DNA of 64,000 nt from Loktanella sp. D2R18 (lineage in GTDB: Bacteria > Pseudomonadota > Alphaproteobacteria > Rhodobacterales > Rhodobacteraceae). Shown here piece after piece: positions 8,365 through 17,939 of the stretch. The stretch spans positions 53,529 through 117,528 of the forward strand of contig NZ_QOCG01000016.1 in assembly GCF_003318235.1 (NCBI RefSeq), written 5' to 3'. Below the pieces are notes generated by a model that saw only the letters and a list, made by a program, of their open reading frames with translations, did no database searches and had not been told where the DNA came from. A program made the position numbers and the translations under genes. How positions within the stretch are numbered: position 1 is the stretch's first letter; each line of letters starts with the position of its first letter.

Positions 8365-9507
8365 TTGTCTGACAAACGGGAAGCCAAAGCGCCGCCGCAA
8401 TTTTCACAGCCAATTCGGCAGATCATTTTCATGCTCGTCGTTCTTGGACTGGTTGGGGCTGGGTTTTACCTTGGGCTTAGCCAGCTGATGGCGATCTACA
8501 ATTCCAACCCCTATTTGAACGCCGTGATCCTGACAGTGTTTGCGCTTGGGGTTTTGTCCTGCGTCAATCAGGTGTTTCAACTGATGAAATCAGTCGGCTG
8601 GATCGAACATTTCGCCAAGGAGACGGGCGGACACAACTTTACGAAAGCGCCGTCATTGCTTGCGCCTTTGGCGACATTGCTGCGGTCGCGTGGGGCGCGC
8701 ACGCAAGTATCATCCAGCTCAGGACGCTCTATCCTTGATTCCGTCGCGCAGCGGATAGACGAAGACCGTGAAATCACCCGCTATATCGGGAATGTACTGA
8801 TCTTTCTTGGTCTTTTGGGGACATTCTATGGGCTAGCGACAACCGTTCCAGCCTTGGTCGATACCATCAGGTCACTTAATCCCGGAGAAGGCGAAAGCGG
8901 CGCTGACATTTTTAACCGTCTGCAAGCCGGGCTTGAGGCACAATTAGGCGGCATGGGCACCGCATTTTCCAGCTCCCTTTTAGGTCTTGCTGGATCATTG
9001 ATTGTCGGGTTGCTTGAACTGTTTGCTGGCCACGGACAAAACCGGTTTTATCGCGAACTCGAAGAATGGCTATCGACCATCACCCGCGTCGGTATCGACG
9101 GTGAAGAAGGCGGCGGTATTGGTGGGCTCGATGCATTTGCTGATCAACTGAGCGAATTGATGGACACAATGCAAATGACCATCGGTCAGAACGACGCGGA
9201 TCGCGAACAAACTGATCAACGCTTTGCCAAGCTTGCTGCCGCAGTTGAACAGCTTGCACACATCACGACGGCCAGCAGCAATAACAACGTCTTTGAACGG
9301 ATCGCAGAAGGCCAAGAAAAGCTGATCAAAAAACTTGATGATAGCGGCATGGAGGGCATCGACGCCGAAAGCCGCATGCGTCTGCGGTCGATCGACGTGC
9401 AAATGTTGCGCATCCTCGAAGAAATGTCCGCTGGACGCCAAGAAGCGATCGGCGATCTACGTATGGATCTGGCCAATCTGGCCAGTGCGATCCGGGAACG
9501 GGGCTAA
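8365..9507 (+). CDS. MotA/TolQ/ExbB-type proton channel protein
   Basis: The 380-residue protein shows four hydrophobic segments at about residues 17-37, 48-70, 142-165 and 195-222. The last two bracket a MotA/ExbB-type channel core (YIGNVLIFLGLLGTFYGLATTVPAL and GMGTAFSSSLLGLAGSLIVG). The C-terminal third is soluble and helical. Translation appears to start at TTG 8365, with an AAGGA site upstream. The partner gene begins 3 bases after its stop. Together they resemble a MotA-MotB or TolQ-TolR stator pair driven by ion flow; the task it powers is not known to me. Confidence 0.85.
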   Translation: MSDKREAKAPPQFSQPIRQIIFMLVVLGLVGAGFYLGLSQLMAIYNSNPYLNAVILTVFALGVLSCVNQVFQLMKSVGWIEHFAKETGGHNFTKAPSLLAPLATLLRSRGARTQVSSSSGRSILDSVAQRIDEDREITRYIGNVLIFLGLLGTFYGLATTVPALVDTIRSLNPGEGESGADIFNRLQAGLEAQLGGMGTAFSSSLLGLAGSLIVGLLELFAGHGQNRFYRELEEWLSTITRVGIDGEEGGGIGGLDAFADQLSELMDTMQMTIGQNDADREQTDQRFAKLAAAVEQLAHITTASSNNNVFERIAEGQEKLIKKLDDSGMEGIDAESRMRLRSIDVQMLRILEEMSAGRQEAIGDLRMDLANLASAIRERG

Positions 9508-9510
9508 CCC

Positions 9511-11238
9511 ATGGCGCTGAGCCGCAGAAAATCCAACCGTTTCCAAAACGCCATCTGGCCGGGCTTTGTTGACGCGATGACTGGGCTCTTGCTGGTGTTG
9601 ATGTTCGTACTGACCATTTTCATGGTGATCCAATTTGTGCTGCGCCAAACGATTACCGGCCAAGAAAGCGAACTTGAAGCGCTCAACATTGAGGTCGCGG
9701 CGCTGGCCAGCACCCTTGGGCTCGCGCAAGATCGCAACACTGCATTGTCAGCCGATCTTGATGCCGCCAACGCTGAAGCCACCCGACAAGCCAATCGGAT
9801 TGTATCGCTTTTAGCCGACCGGGACGCACAGGACGCGGCTTTAGCGCAAGCGCAAACCGACATCACAGCGTTCGAAGCGCAAGTTGCGGGGCTGTTATCG
9901 GACCGAGAGGCCGCGCTTGTAAATATTACCGCGCTCGAGGCTGAGAAATCACAACTATTGACCGATCAGGCCGCGTTAATATCACAACAAGAGGCACTGA
10001 ACCTCGCGTTGGCCCAAGCCCGCGAAGAAATCGACAGTGGTACCGAAGCAGCGCGCCTTGCCGCCGCGCGCCGCGAAGCACTTGAATCAATGGTTGCTGA
10101 TCTGGAATCCGTGGCATCAGAACAGGCAGCGGAACTATCAGATCTAGAAATCGCACAGCTAGCCGATGCCGCCGCCGCTCAGGCTCTGCGCGAACGGCTC
10201 GCCAACGCCGACACCGAATTGACGGCGATGACACTGAACCTAGAACAACAACGCCGCGAAGCCGAAGAAACGCTGACGTTACTGGCCGCTGCCCGCGCCG
10301 CGCAATCTGAATTGGACGCGCTACGCAATCAAGCGGCAGGGGAAAACGACGCGTTGCAACGCGAATTGGCCGAAGCACGCGCCGCATTGGCTCAGGTGCA
10401 AGGCGATCAGGATGTGCAAACGTCAGAGGCCGCACGCCAAGCCGAGCTTCTTGCCATGGCAAACGACGCCCTTGCCGCTGAAGAAGCGCTTTCCGCAGAA
10501 AGCCAGCGCCAAGTCGCATTGATGAACGAACAGATCGCAGAAATGCGTGCGCAAGTCGCCAACTTGCAAAGCCTGCTCAACCTTGCGGAAGAATCCGACC
10601 GCGAGGCGCAGGTCCAGATCGAAACGCTTGGGTCACAGCTAAATACCGCGTTGGCGCGTGTCGTCTCCGAAGAACGCCAGCGCCGCGCCCTCGAAGAGGC
10701 CGAACGCGTCCGGCTTGAAGCCGAAGCAGCGCGGCTCGCTGAAGAGGCCGAGCGTCTGCAGGCCGAAGCGCAGAACCTCGAACAGTTTAAATCCGATTTC
10801 TTTGGCGAACTGCGCCAAATCCTTGAAGGGCAAGACCGCGTGCGGATCGAAGGCGACCGGTTTGTGTTTTCTTCTGAAGTTCTTTTTGAACCCGGCAGTG
10901 CGCGGCTATCTGCGCTGGGCGAGGCTGAAATCGCAAATATCGCGGGCATCTTGCGTAGCATCGCCGATGATATTCCCGCTGGCATTGATTGGGTCATCCG
11001 CGTTGACGGGCATACCGACAACATCCCCGTGAGCGGCGGTGGTCGCTACCGTGACAATTGGGAACTCAGCCAAGCACGCGCACTTTCTGTGGTGCGCTTT
11101 ATGTCAGAGGATTTGGATATCGACCCGCGCCGATTGGCGGCCAATGGGTTTGGTGAGTTCCAGCCCATCAACCCCGAAGACACGCCCGAAGCACGCGCGC
11201 AGAACCGGCGGATTGAGCTCAAGCTTACTGAACGTTAA
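9511..11238 (+). CDS. OmpA-domain peptidoglycan-binding protein with long coiled coil
   Basis: The 575-residue product has one membrane segment near the N-terminus (about residues 22-45, GLLLVLMFVLTIFMVIQFVL). A very long Ala/Glu/Arg/Gln-rich coiled coil covers about residues 48-430. A C-terminal OmpA/MotB domain follows (VDGHTDNIPVSGGGRYRDNWELS and the LAANGFGEFQPINPEDT-type loop). An aspartate just before the membrane helix (FVDAMTGLL) corresponds to the ion-binding aspartate region of MotB/TolR. It should anchor to peptidoglycan and work with the channel protein encoded just upstream. Confidence 0.88.
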   Translation: MALSRRKSNRFQNAIWPGFVDAMTGLLLVLMFVLTIFMVIQFVLRQTITGQESELEALNIEVAALASTLGLAQDRNTALSADLDAANAEATRQANRIVSLLADRDAQDAALAQAQTDITAFEAQVAGLLSDREAALVNITALEAEKSQLLTDQAALISQQEALNLALAQAREEIDSGTEAARLAAARREALESMVADLESVASEQAAELSDLEIAQLADAAAAQALRERLANADTELTAMTLNLEQQRREAEETLTLLAAARAAQSELDALRNQAAGENDALQRELAEARAALAQVQGDQDVQTSEAARQAELLAMANDALAAEEALSAESQRQVALMNEQIAEMRAQVANLQSLLNLAEESDREAQVQIETLGSQLNTALARVVSEERQRRALEEAERVRLEAEAARLAEEAERLQAEAQNLEQFKSDFFGELRQILEGQDRVRIEGDRFVFSSEVLFEPGSARLSALGEAEIANIAGILRSIADDIPAGIDWVIRVDGHTDNIPVSGGGRYRDNWELSQARALSVVRFMSEDLDIDPRRLAANGFGEFQPINPEDTPEARAQNRRIELKLTER

Positions 11239-11249
11239 AGCGACACAAG

Positions 11250-11266
11250 CCCTTGCATAGCAAGGG
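11250..11266 (+). terminator. Short hairpin, possible terminator after the OmpA-like gene
   Basis: CCCTTGC-ATA-GCAAGGG forms a 7-base stem 11 bases after the stop codon. It is followed by TATTTG, a weak U-tract. It separates the stator-like pair from dddL. Confidence 0.45.
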
Positions 11267-11312
11267 TATTTGATGCTTGGATTGCGCAGTCCATTTGCGC
11301 AGGGCAAGCATC

Positions 11313-12002
11313 ATGACAGACCTATCAACCGATACCCTATCTTCAGTTCAACGACTGCATAGTAGTCCCGACTGGCTATATCTGCTGCGCGAGATTGACG
11401 CGCTTTACCGGTTTGGCTCCGACGGCGGCAGTGGCCCCATTCGTAGCCACCGCAAACGTGTCCGCGATCGGCTTTCAGCGGCCATGACGCAGAACCCTGA
11501 ATTACGTCACCGCTCTGCGTTAACAAAGCCAGTGACAGCCCATTTCCCACGCGCATTGGATTTAGGGGAACGCAGCACGATGCAGGGGCTTGCCCGCGCG
11601 TTGCGTGAAGTCAAAGACGCGCTGACGTGGGAATACGGCTATGAAAAAGTCACAAAATCCCTGAGCCAAAAATACGCATACTGCGAAATCCTTGGGCCCC
11701 AAGGCCCTGTGCAATGCGATACGCTTATTTTGGGGTTCGTCTTATTCGCGCCCAACACGACTTATCCACAGCACAGCCATCAAGACATCGAAGAAAGCTA
11801 TGTGTCGGTGGCTGGCGCTTGGTCAGAAAACAATAGTGCGGTCTATGCGCCGGGGTCGCTCATTTACAATCGCGCGGGCGACGAGCACCGCATTACCACA
11901 GGCGACCGCGATCCATGCCTATTAGCCTACGCCTGGGTTGGCCCTGCAGAACGTCTTGCAGCTCCGCAAATGAAGCTTACAGCCCCGCGCAAGGCAAAGT
12001 AG
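11313..12002 (+). CDS. dddL: Dimethylsulfoniopropionate lyase DddL
   Basis: DddL cleaves the algal osmolyte DMSP to dimethyl sulfide and acrylate. The 229-residue protein carries the features I know from Sulfitobacter and Rhodobacter DddL: SPDWLYLLREIDALYR near the start, GSGPIRSHRKRVR, LTWEYGYEKV, and a C-terminal cupin. The cupin metal-binding pattern HSHQDIEESY (about residues 150-160) supplies two histidines, a glutamate and the catalytic-region tyrosine. A second part, NRAGDEHRITTGD, supplies another histidine. I chose ATG 11313 with AGGG upstream; an earlier in-frame ATG at 11277 overlaps the hairpin region. No DMSP transporter or acrylate gene lies beside it. Confidence 0.92.
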   Translation: MTDLSTDTLSSVQRLHSSPDWLYLLREIDALYRFGSDGGSGPIRSHRKRVRDRLSAAMTQNPELRHRSALTKPVTAHFPRALDLGERSTMQGLARALREVKDALTWEYGYEKVTKSLSQKYAYCEILGPQGPVQCDTLILGFVLFAPNTTYPQHSHQDIEESYVSVAGAWSENNSAVYAPGSLIYNRAGDEHRITTGDRDPCLLAYAWVGPAERLAAPQMKLTAPRKAK

Positions 12003-12014
12003 GTGCCAAAGAAA

Positions 12015-12037
12015 ATGCCCGCCAAATTGGCGGGCAT
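12015..12037 (-). terminator. Terminator between dddL and clpA
   Basis: ATGCCCGCCA-AAT-TGGCGGGCAT is a perfect 10-base stem. On the minus strand it is followed by TTTCTTT, so it best serves clpA. It may also act on dddL transcripts, which converge from the other side. Confidence 0.8.
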
Positions 12038-12045
12038 GTCTTAGG

Positions 12046-14370
12046 TTATTCGGCCGTCAGCAGCGGAGGTTTATCGCCACCATCGGTGAGCTTACCCTGT
12101 TCAGGTGCTTCGTAGCGCAGCACAAGCTCGCCTTTTTTCACGCCAACTTTCACGATCCCGCCTTTGACCAGTTTGCCAAACAACAATTCTTCGGCCAGCG
12201 GTTTTTTGATGTGCTCTTGGATCACACGGCCAAGTGGTCGTGCGCCCATTTTGGCGTCATAACCTTTGTCCGCCAGCCATTCTGCAGCCGCTGGTGACAG
12301 TTCAATATGCACATTGCGATCGATCAATTGTGCCTCGAGCTGGAGCACGAATTTTTCGACGACCTGCATGATCACAGGTTTTGGCAACGCGCCAAAGCTG
12401 ATGATTGCGTCCAAACGGTTACGGAATTCAGGCGTAAACGCCCGTTCAATCGCGGCTGTGTCTTCGCCTTCGCGCGATTCACGACCAAAGCCCAGCGCGT
12501 TTTTCGACATTTCAGCAGCGCCCGCATTGGAGGTCATGATCAAGATCACATTACGGAAATCAGTCGTGCGCCCGTTGTGATCCGTCAGTTTCCCGTGGTC
12601 CATAACCTGCAGCAAGATATTATAAACATCTGGGTGCGCTTTTTCCATTTCATCTAGCAAAAGCACACAATGCGGATTTTGATCCACGCCGTCAGTCAGC
12701 ATGCCACCTTGGTCAAACCCAACATAGCCCGGAGGCGCACCAATCAGACGCGATACGGCGTGTTTTTCCATATATTCGGACATATCAAACCGCAGCAATT
12801 CAACACCCAGCGTGTCAGCCAATTGTTTCGCAACCTCGGTTTTACCGACGCCTGTTGGCCCTGCAAACAGATAGTTGCCGATGGGTTTTTCAGGTTCACG
12901 CAGACCGGCGCGCGCCAGTTTGATCGCGGATGACAAAGCCTCAATCGCCGTATCTTGGCCAAAGACCACGCGTTTCAGTGATTTCTCAAGGTCTTTAAGA
13001 ACCTCTGCATCATCCTTCGATACATTTTTGGCTGGGATACGCGCGATTTTCGCGATGACGGCCTCAATATCCTTGGCGCCGATGGTTTTGCGGCGTTTCG
13101 ATTCAGACAGCAAATGCTGGGCCGCGCCCGCCTCGTCGATCACATCAATCGCTTTGTCGGGCAACTTGCGGTCGTTGATATAGCGCGCAGAAAGCTCCAC
13201 CGCGGTTTTGATCGCATCTGCCGTATATTTAATGCTGTGGTGTTCTTCGAAATAAGGTTTGAGCCCCTGCAAGATTTTCACCGCATCTGGCACCGATGGT
13301 TCGGTCACATCAATCTTTTGGAACCGACGTGCAAGCGCGCGGTCTTTCTCAAAATGCTGACGGAATTCTTTATAAGTCGTCGATCCCATGCAGCGCAATT
13401 TCCCGCCCTGCAAAGCAGGTTTCAACAGATTCGACGCATCCATCGCACCACCTGACGTCGCACCAGCGCCGATGATCGTGTGGATTTCATCAATAAAGAG
13501 CACCGCATCAGGGTGATCTTCAAGTTCCGTCATCACGGCCTTAAGCCGCTCTTCGAAATCGCCGCGGTAACGTGTGCCCGCCAAAAGCGCGCCCATATCA
13601 AGTGAATAGATCGTGGCTTCGGCCAAGACGTCTGGCACTTCTTTATTCACGATCTTATGCGCAAGACCTTCAGCAATTGCCGTTTTCCCAACGCCGGGAT
13701 CGCCCACAAGCAGCGGGTTATTTTTGCGACGGCGGCAGAGCACTTGAATGCAGCGTTCCACCTCGTGATTGCGACCAATCAACGGATCAACGTCCCCTTT
13801 AGTCGATTTGGCATTTAGATCGACGCAGTATTTTGCCAGCGCACTCTCTTTTGCCTCGCCTTCGCCCGCCGAGATGGTTTCACCTTCGTCAGGGGACCCC
13901 GATACCGGGCGTTGTTCGCCAAATGCAGGGTCTTTGGCCACTCCATGCGCGATGAAATTCACCGCGTCATAGCGGGTCATTTCCTGTTCCTGAAGAAAAT
14001 AGGCGGCGTTGCTTTCGCGTTCCGCAAAGATCGCGACCAGCACATTTGCACCAGTCACTTCGCTGCGGCCGGATGACTGCACATGGATTGCCGCGCGTTG
14101 GATAACGCGTTGGAATGCGGCTGTTGGCACCGCTTCGGAGCCTTCCACATCGGTGATCAGCGTCGATAGATCATCATCAATGAAATCTTCTAAATCTTTG
14201 CGCAAATCATCAAGGTTCACCGAACACGCGCGCATCACGCGCGCCGCGTCGGGTTCATCAATCAACGAGAGCAAAAGATGCTCTAGCGTGGCAAGTTCAT
14301 GCTTGCGATCATTGGCAAGGGCCAAGGCCCCATGAATGGCTTGCTCGAGTGTCGTTGAAAATGATGGCAC
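12046..14370 (-). CDS. clpA: ATP-dependent Clp protease ATP-binding subunit ClpA
   Basis: The 774-residue AAA+ unfoldase feeds substrates into ClpP. Order of parts: an N-terminal double Clp repeat (about 1-140), first ATPase module with Walker [10 protein letters not shown] and Walker [14 protein letters not shown], then a second module with [13 protein letters not shown] and [14 protein letters not shown]-terminal D2-small domain with the GARPLGR motif ends the protein. There is no middle coiled-coil insertion, which separates ClpA from ClpB and ClpC. Length agrees with the family. No clpS adaptor gene is visible directly upstream, where it often sits. Confidence 0.95.
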   Translation of the reverse strand: MPSFSTTLEQAIHGALALANDRKHELATLEHLLLSLIDEPDAARVMRACSVNLDDLRKDLEDFIDDDLSTLITDVEGSEAVPTAAFQRVIQRAAIHVQSSGRSEVTGANVLVAIFAERESNAAYFLQEQEMTRYDAVNFIAHGVAKDPAFGEQRPVSGSPDEGETISAGEGEAKESALAKYCVDLNAKSTKGDVDPLIGRNHEVERCIQVLCRRRKNNPLLVGDPGVGKTAIAEGLAHKIVNKEVPDVLAEATIYSLDMGALLAGTRYRGDFEERLKAVMTELEDHPDAVLFIDEIHTIIGAGATSGGAMDASNLLKPALQGGKLRCMGSTTYKEFRQHFEKDRALARRFQKIDVTEPSVPDAVKILQGLKPYFEEHHSIKYTADAIKTAVELSARYINDRKLPDKAIDVIDEAGAAQHLLSESKRRKTIGAKDIEAVIAKIARIPAKNVSKDDAEVLKDLEKSLKRVVFGQDTAIEALSSAIKLARAGLREPEKPIGNYLFAGPTGVGKTEVAKQLADTLGVELLRFDMSEYMEKHAVSRLIGAPPGYVGFDQGGMLTDGVDQNPHCVLLLDEMEKAHPDVYNILLQVMDHGKLTDHNGRTTDFRNVILIMTSNAGAAEMSKNALGFGRESREGEDTAAIERAFTPEFRNRLDAIISFGALPKPVIMQVVEKFVLQLEAQLIDRNVHIELSPAAAEWLADKGYDAKMGARPLGRVIQEHIKKPLAEELLFGKLVKGGIVKVGVKKGELVLRYEAPEQGKLTDGGDKPPLLTAE

Positions 14371-14549
14371 GTGTGTGCTCCTTCATATCGGGGTCAGCGG
14401 GTGCCGTGGCACCAACCAACGTGGCCTCTTATCCTTAAGGTTTGGTTTTATGACGGAACCTTCAAGGACTTTTTTTAAATTTGGCTTCACAAAACGCGTG
14501 AAACCTCATTTTTTATGCGATTTTCAGCAGGTACGCTTTCGATCACCGG

Positions 14550-15326
14550 TCAAAACTTGTCTTTTTGCGCGCGAATATAGGCAAAAACATCCGCGTCGCT
14601 TGCAGAATCCATCCCCAAAACAGCCCTAAGCGCCGGGTCATCAGCGCGCAAAAACGGGTTTGTCCGCTTTTCATCGCCTAATAGGGACGGAACTGTAGAC
14701 TCTTTTGCCGCACGCGCAGCAGTAATTTGCATCCCTCTTGAGATAAGCGCCGTGTTCTCAGGATCAAGGGCCAGCGCAAATCGCGCGTTCGCTTCGGTGT
14801 ATTCGTGTCCCGAACATACAAGCGTATCATCAGGCAGCGCGCGCAGTTTTTGCAAGCTGTCCCACATTTGCGCGGGTGTTCCTTCGAACAGCCGCCCACA
14901 GCCAAGCGCCATCAAACTATCGGCGGTAAACGCATAGCCCGGCTCAGCCAGATATATCGCGATATGCCCCAGCGTATGCCCTGACACATCAAACACTTGC
15001 GCCTTTGTGCCGCAAAGGGTCAGATCATCGCCCTCGGCAATCGCGAGATCCAAAGCGGGCAGCCTATGCACGTCCGCCTTGGCTCCAATCACGCGCGCTG
15101 TCCCGCGCAAAGCATCAACGCCATCGATATGGTCAGGGTGGTGATGGGTCAGCACGATATCGGTCAACACCCAACCGCGCGCATCCAATGCGGCTTGAAT
15201 CGGGGCAGCCTCTGGCGCGTCGATCAGCGCGGTCTCGTTTGTTTGGCTATTGTGGACAATAAACGCGTAATTATCTGAAAGGCACGGCACAGTGACCAAT
15301 TCCAGCCCGGTTGACATGTTTCTCAT
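14550..15326 (-). CDS. gloB: Hydroxyacylglutathione hydrolase (glyoxalase II)
   Basis: The protein hydrolyses S-lactoylglutathione to lactate and glutathione, the second step of methylglyoxal detoxification. The metallo-beta-lactamase motif THHHPDHIDG (about residue 60) supplies the binuclear metal ligands. Further ligands lie in VSGHTLGHIA and VCSGHEYTEAN. The C-terminal part has the substrate-binding lysine/arginine segment EKRTNPFLRADD. Length is 258 residues from 15326, or 255 if the ATG at 15317 is used. It diverges from the methyltransferase gene at 15389. Confidence 0.94.
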   Translation of the reverse strand: MRNMSTGLELVTVPCLSDNYAFIVHNSQTNETALIDAPEAAPIQAALDARGWVLTDIVLTHHHPDHIDGVDALRGTARVIGAKADVHRLPALDLAIAEGDDLTLCGTKAQVFDVSGHTLGHIAIYLAEPGYAFTADSLMALGCGRLFEGTPAQMWDSLQKLRALPDDTLVCSGHEYTEANARFALALDPENTALISRGMQITAARAAKESTVPSLLGDEKRTNPFLRADDPALRAVLGMDSASDADVFAYIRAQKDKF

Positions 15327-15388
15327 AGCAATGTGCCTTTCTGTTGGTATGGTTCACCGTAATCTTTGCCCAAGGAACTACAACCGCA

Positions 15389-16153
15389 ATGCATCTCGAT
15401 GTCTTGAATTTGCGCCAATTCTACTACCGCAGCGCGCTTGGGCGGGCCGCGCAAAAGGTGATCCGCGATGAGTTGACGCAAATCTGGCCCGAAGCACAGG
15501 GCCAAATGGTGGTTGGGTTTGGCTTTGCCGTTCCGCTCTTACGCCCATTCCTGAAAGACGCGCGCCGGGTGATCGGGTTAATGCCAGGACCGCAAGGTGT
15601 GATGCCATGGCCACCGGGCGAAAAAAACCAAAGCGTGCTGTGCGAAGATACGCAATGGCCGATTGAAACGGGTCACGTCGATAAACTGGTGATGATGCAT
15701 GGGTTGGATACCACGGAACAGCCAACCGCCCTGCTGGAAGAAGCATTTCGTGTGCTAGGGCCCGGTGGCAAAGCCGTATTCGTCGTGCCTAATCGCGCCG
15801 GGCTTTGGTCGCGGTCTGACAAAACGCCGTTTGGCTATGGGCGGCCCTATTCACTTGGTCAGCTCGAGGCGCAGTTGCGACAGCATCAGTTTGTTATGGA
15901 GCGCTCGCTCTCAACCCTGTACCAACCCCCATCAAGCGGCCGCATCTGGCGCAAATCAGCTGGACTGATTGAGCGTGCCGGTCACGCAATGCCGCTGATC
16001 GCAGCTGGCGGGGTTTTGATGATAGAGGTCAGCAAACAAAAGGCAGCTTCTCCGCCAAGCGGGTTGACCGCAACCGTGCGTCGCCCGTTAAGAGTTCTTG
16101 AAGGCATCACAAAACCTGCACCAAAGCCGGAAACAGCCCGCAAACCAGCCTAA
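15389..16153 (+). CDS. Class I SAM-dependent methyltransferase, substrate unknown
   Basis: The 254-residue protein has a methyltransferase-type core: [16 protein letters not shown] (motif I region), a [10 protein letters not shown] strand and the [18 protein letters not shown] motif typical of the methyltransferase type 11 group. A C-terminal region lies beyond the fold and ends in a Pro/Lys-rich tail. The start at 15389 was chosen because AAGGA precedes it and homology to the fold begins soon after; an ORF start at 15344 overlaps the gloB promoter. In related bacteria this gene sits divergently from gloB. The substrate cannot be read from the sequence. Confidence 0.8.
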   Translation: MHLDVLNLRQFYYRSALGRAAQKVIRDELTQIWPEAQGQMVVGFGFAVPLLRPFLKDARRVIGLMPGPQGVMPWPPGEKNQSVLCEDTQWPIETGHVDKLVMMHGLDTTEQPTALLEEAFRVLGPGGKAVFVVPNRAGLWSRSDKTPFGYGRPYSLGQLEAQLRQHQFVMERSLSTLYQPPSSGRIWRKSAGLIERAGHAMPLIAAGGVLMIEVSKQKAASPPSGLTATVRRPLRVLEGITKPAPKPETARKPA

Positions 16154-16197
16154 TCCAGTGCTTGCATGCGGCTGCGTTTTCGGGTCATGCACATGGG

Positions 16198-17301
16198 ATG
16201 GATCAATTCGAAATCTTTATGACCGGCACGCCAGGGCTAGAACCTGCGCTACACGCCGAGGCCATCGCAAACGGCTTTGCCGATGCCAAACTTGTTCAGG
16301 GGGGCGTGACCATCGTGGGCGGCTGGCCGGATGTCTGGCGCGCCAATCTGAAAATGCGCGGTGCCACGCGTGTTCTGGCGCGGGTGGGATCGTTCATGGC
16401 GTTTCACCTTGCACAGCTGGATAAGCGCGCGCGCAAATTCCCTTGGGGCAATTTATTAGACCCTAAACTGCCTGTTAGGGTCGAAGTTTCGACAAGTCGT
16501 AAGTCAAAGATTTACCATGCCGGCGCCGCGACACAACGGATTGAAACAGCATTGCGCGAAAGCCATGCAATGACCATCAGCGCAGATGCGACCATCGTGA
16601 TTAAGGCCCGGATCGACGACAACCGGGTGACGATCAGCGTCGATACCTCGGGTGAAAGCCTGCACAAACGTGGCCACAAAGAAGCGGTGAACAAAGCACC
16701 TATGCGTGAAACGCTCGCGGCATTGTTTTTGCGTGAATGTGGGTATGACGGGACGATGCCCGTGTTAGACCCCATGTGCGGGTCCGGCACCTTCTTAATT
16801 GAAGCCGCTGAAATCGCGCGTGGGCTTGATCCGGGGCGCACCCGCAGTTTCGCGTTTGAACAATTGGCTAGTTTTGACCCAGACCAATGGGCGCAGATGC
16901 GCGCGCAATCCCCGACAGAGACAGAGCAGCGGTTTTTCGGCAGTGATCGCGATGCAGGCGCTATTCGAATGAGCCAAGCAAATGCAAAACGCGCCGGTGT
17001 GGATGAACTGATCACCTTTCAAAACCACCCCGTCACGGATTTACAGCGCCCTGATGGGCCGCCCGGATTGATCATCTGCAACCCGCCTTACGGCGGACGG
17101 ATTGGCAACCCGAAATTACTATTCGGGCTTTATGGGAGTCTTGGGAAGACATTGAAAGAACGCTTTGCGGGCTGGCGCGTTGGGATTGTCACCAGCGATG
17201 CGGGTTTAGCCAAGGCAACAGCCCTGCCCTTTAAACCCAAAGGGCCACCCGTCCCGCATGGCGGGCTTAAGGTTTGGCTGTTCCAAACTGGTCCACTTTA
17301 G
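16198..17301 (+). CDS. THUMP-domain RNA N2-guanine methyltransferase (RlmL-N-like)
   Basis: The 367-residue protein has an N-terminal ferredoxin-like/THUMP region (about residues 1-150) and a C-terminal Rossmann methyltransferase. Motif I is DPMCGSGTFLIEAAEIA and the N2-guanine catalytic motif is NPPYGGR. This is the architecture of RlmL-type enzymes that methylate guanosine in 23S rRNA (G2445 in E. coli). It is the short form without the second RlmK domain. ATG 16198 fits the family start (MDQFEIFMTGTPGLE). It follows the previous methyltransferase by 44 bases. Confidence 0.87.
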   Translation: MDQFEIFMTGTPGLEPALHAEAIANGFADAKLVQGGVTIVGGWPDVWRANLKMRGATRVLARVGSFMAFHLAQLDKRARKFPWGNLLDPKLPVRVEVSTSRKSKIYHAGAATQRIETALRESHAMTISADATIVIKARIDDNRVTISVDTSGESLHKRGHKEAVNKAPMRETLAALFLRECGYDGTMPVLDPMCGSGTFLIEAAEIARGLDPGRTRSFAFEQLASFDPDQWAQMRAQSPTETEQRFFGSDRDAGAIRMSQANAKRAGVDELITFQNHPVTDLQRPDGPPGLIICNPPYGGRIGNPKLLFGLYGSLGKTLKERFAGWRVGIVTSDAGLAKATALPFKPKGPPVPHGGLKVWLFQTGPL

Positions 17302-17939
17302 CGCTGCGCTTGTAGCGTAATGATCGGGCCGCCCGCGGCCTGCGCATCTTCAGCATCATGGGTCACCATCAGCACCGGCAAAGACCGCGCTTTGGCGCGT
17401 GCAAAGACCAATGCGCGCACCTGTGCACGCAAGGCGGCATCAAGTCGCGAAAAGGGTTCATCCAACAACAACGCACAGGGCTCTGATAGCAGCATACGCA
17501 TCAAGGCAACGCGCGCCTTTTGACCACCAGACAGCGTGGCCGGGTCACGGCTCTCAAACCCTGCAAGATCGACCTCGGTCAAAGCCTCAGCAATCTTATC
17601 ACGCCGCGCGGTCTTGGTACCACCGGACGCAAGCCCAAATGCCAAATTCGCGCCTACAGATAGGTGTGGAAAAAGAAGATCATCTTGGAACAAGATGCCA
17701 ACCCGGCGCTTATGCGCGGGTAAATCCGTGATATTATGACCGTCTAACATCACGGTCCCTTGCGCAGAAAAATCCGCAGGCAAGGTTCCTGTGATAAACG
17801 CAAGCAAGGTTGACTTCCCAACACCCGACGGCCCCATAACGGATAGGACCGCACCCGGTGCAATGTCATGTGACACCGATAACAACCGCCCTTTCTGGCT
17901 AGAAATTTCGATATTCCGCAGGAATAGACCCTTATCCAT
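17298..17939 (-). CDS. ynjD: ABC transporter ATP-binding protein, YnjD-like
   Basis: The 213-residue ATPase carries Walker A GPSGVGKSTLLAF, the signature LSGGQKARVALMRMLL, Walker B ALLLDEPFSRLD and the switch histidine in VTHDAEDA. It overlaps the permease gene by 8 bases. With the binding protein and permease upstream it forms a three-gene importer that matches E. coli ynjBCD in order and sequence character. E. coli YnjBCD has no settled substrate; thiamine and sulfate-type roles have been suggested for relatives. The ORF extends upstream to 17996 but the ATG at 17939 fits the family start. Confidence 0.85.
   Translation of the reverse strand: MDKGLFLRNIEISSQKGRLLSVSHDIAPGAVLSVMGPSGVGKSTLLAFITGTLPADFSAQGTVMLDGHNITDLPAHKRRVGILFQDDLLFPHLSVGANLAFGLASGGTKTARRDKIAEALTEVDLAGFESRDPATLSGGQKARVALMRMLLSEPCALLLDEPFSRLDAALRAQVRALVFARAKARSLPVLMVTHDAEDAQAAGGPIITLQAQR

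Noticed and set aside
10021..10800. Long plus- and minus-strand shadow frames over the OmpA-like coiled coil
   Set aside because: Repetitive Ala/Glu/Arg codons keep other frames open (for example 9926-10519 and 10407-11024 on the minus strand); the sense frame has membrane, coiled-coil and OmpA features and the others have none.
8365..11238. Zorya anti-phage system (ZorAB)
   Set aside because: Channel and OmpA-domain proteins are present, but no ZorC, ZorD or ZorE type gene follows; dddL and clpA are the neighbours. The long coiled coil is in the OmpA-like protein, not in the channel partner.
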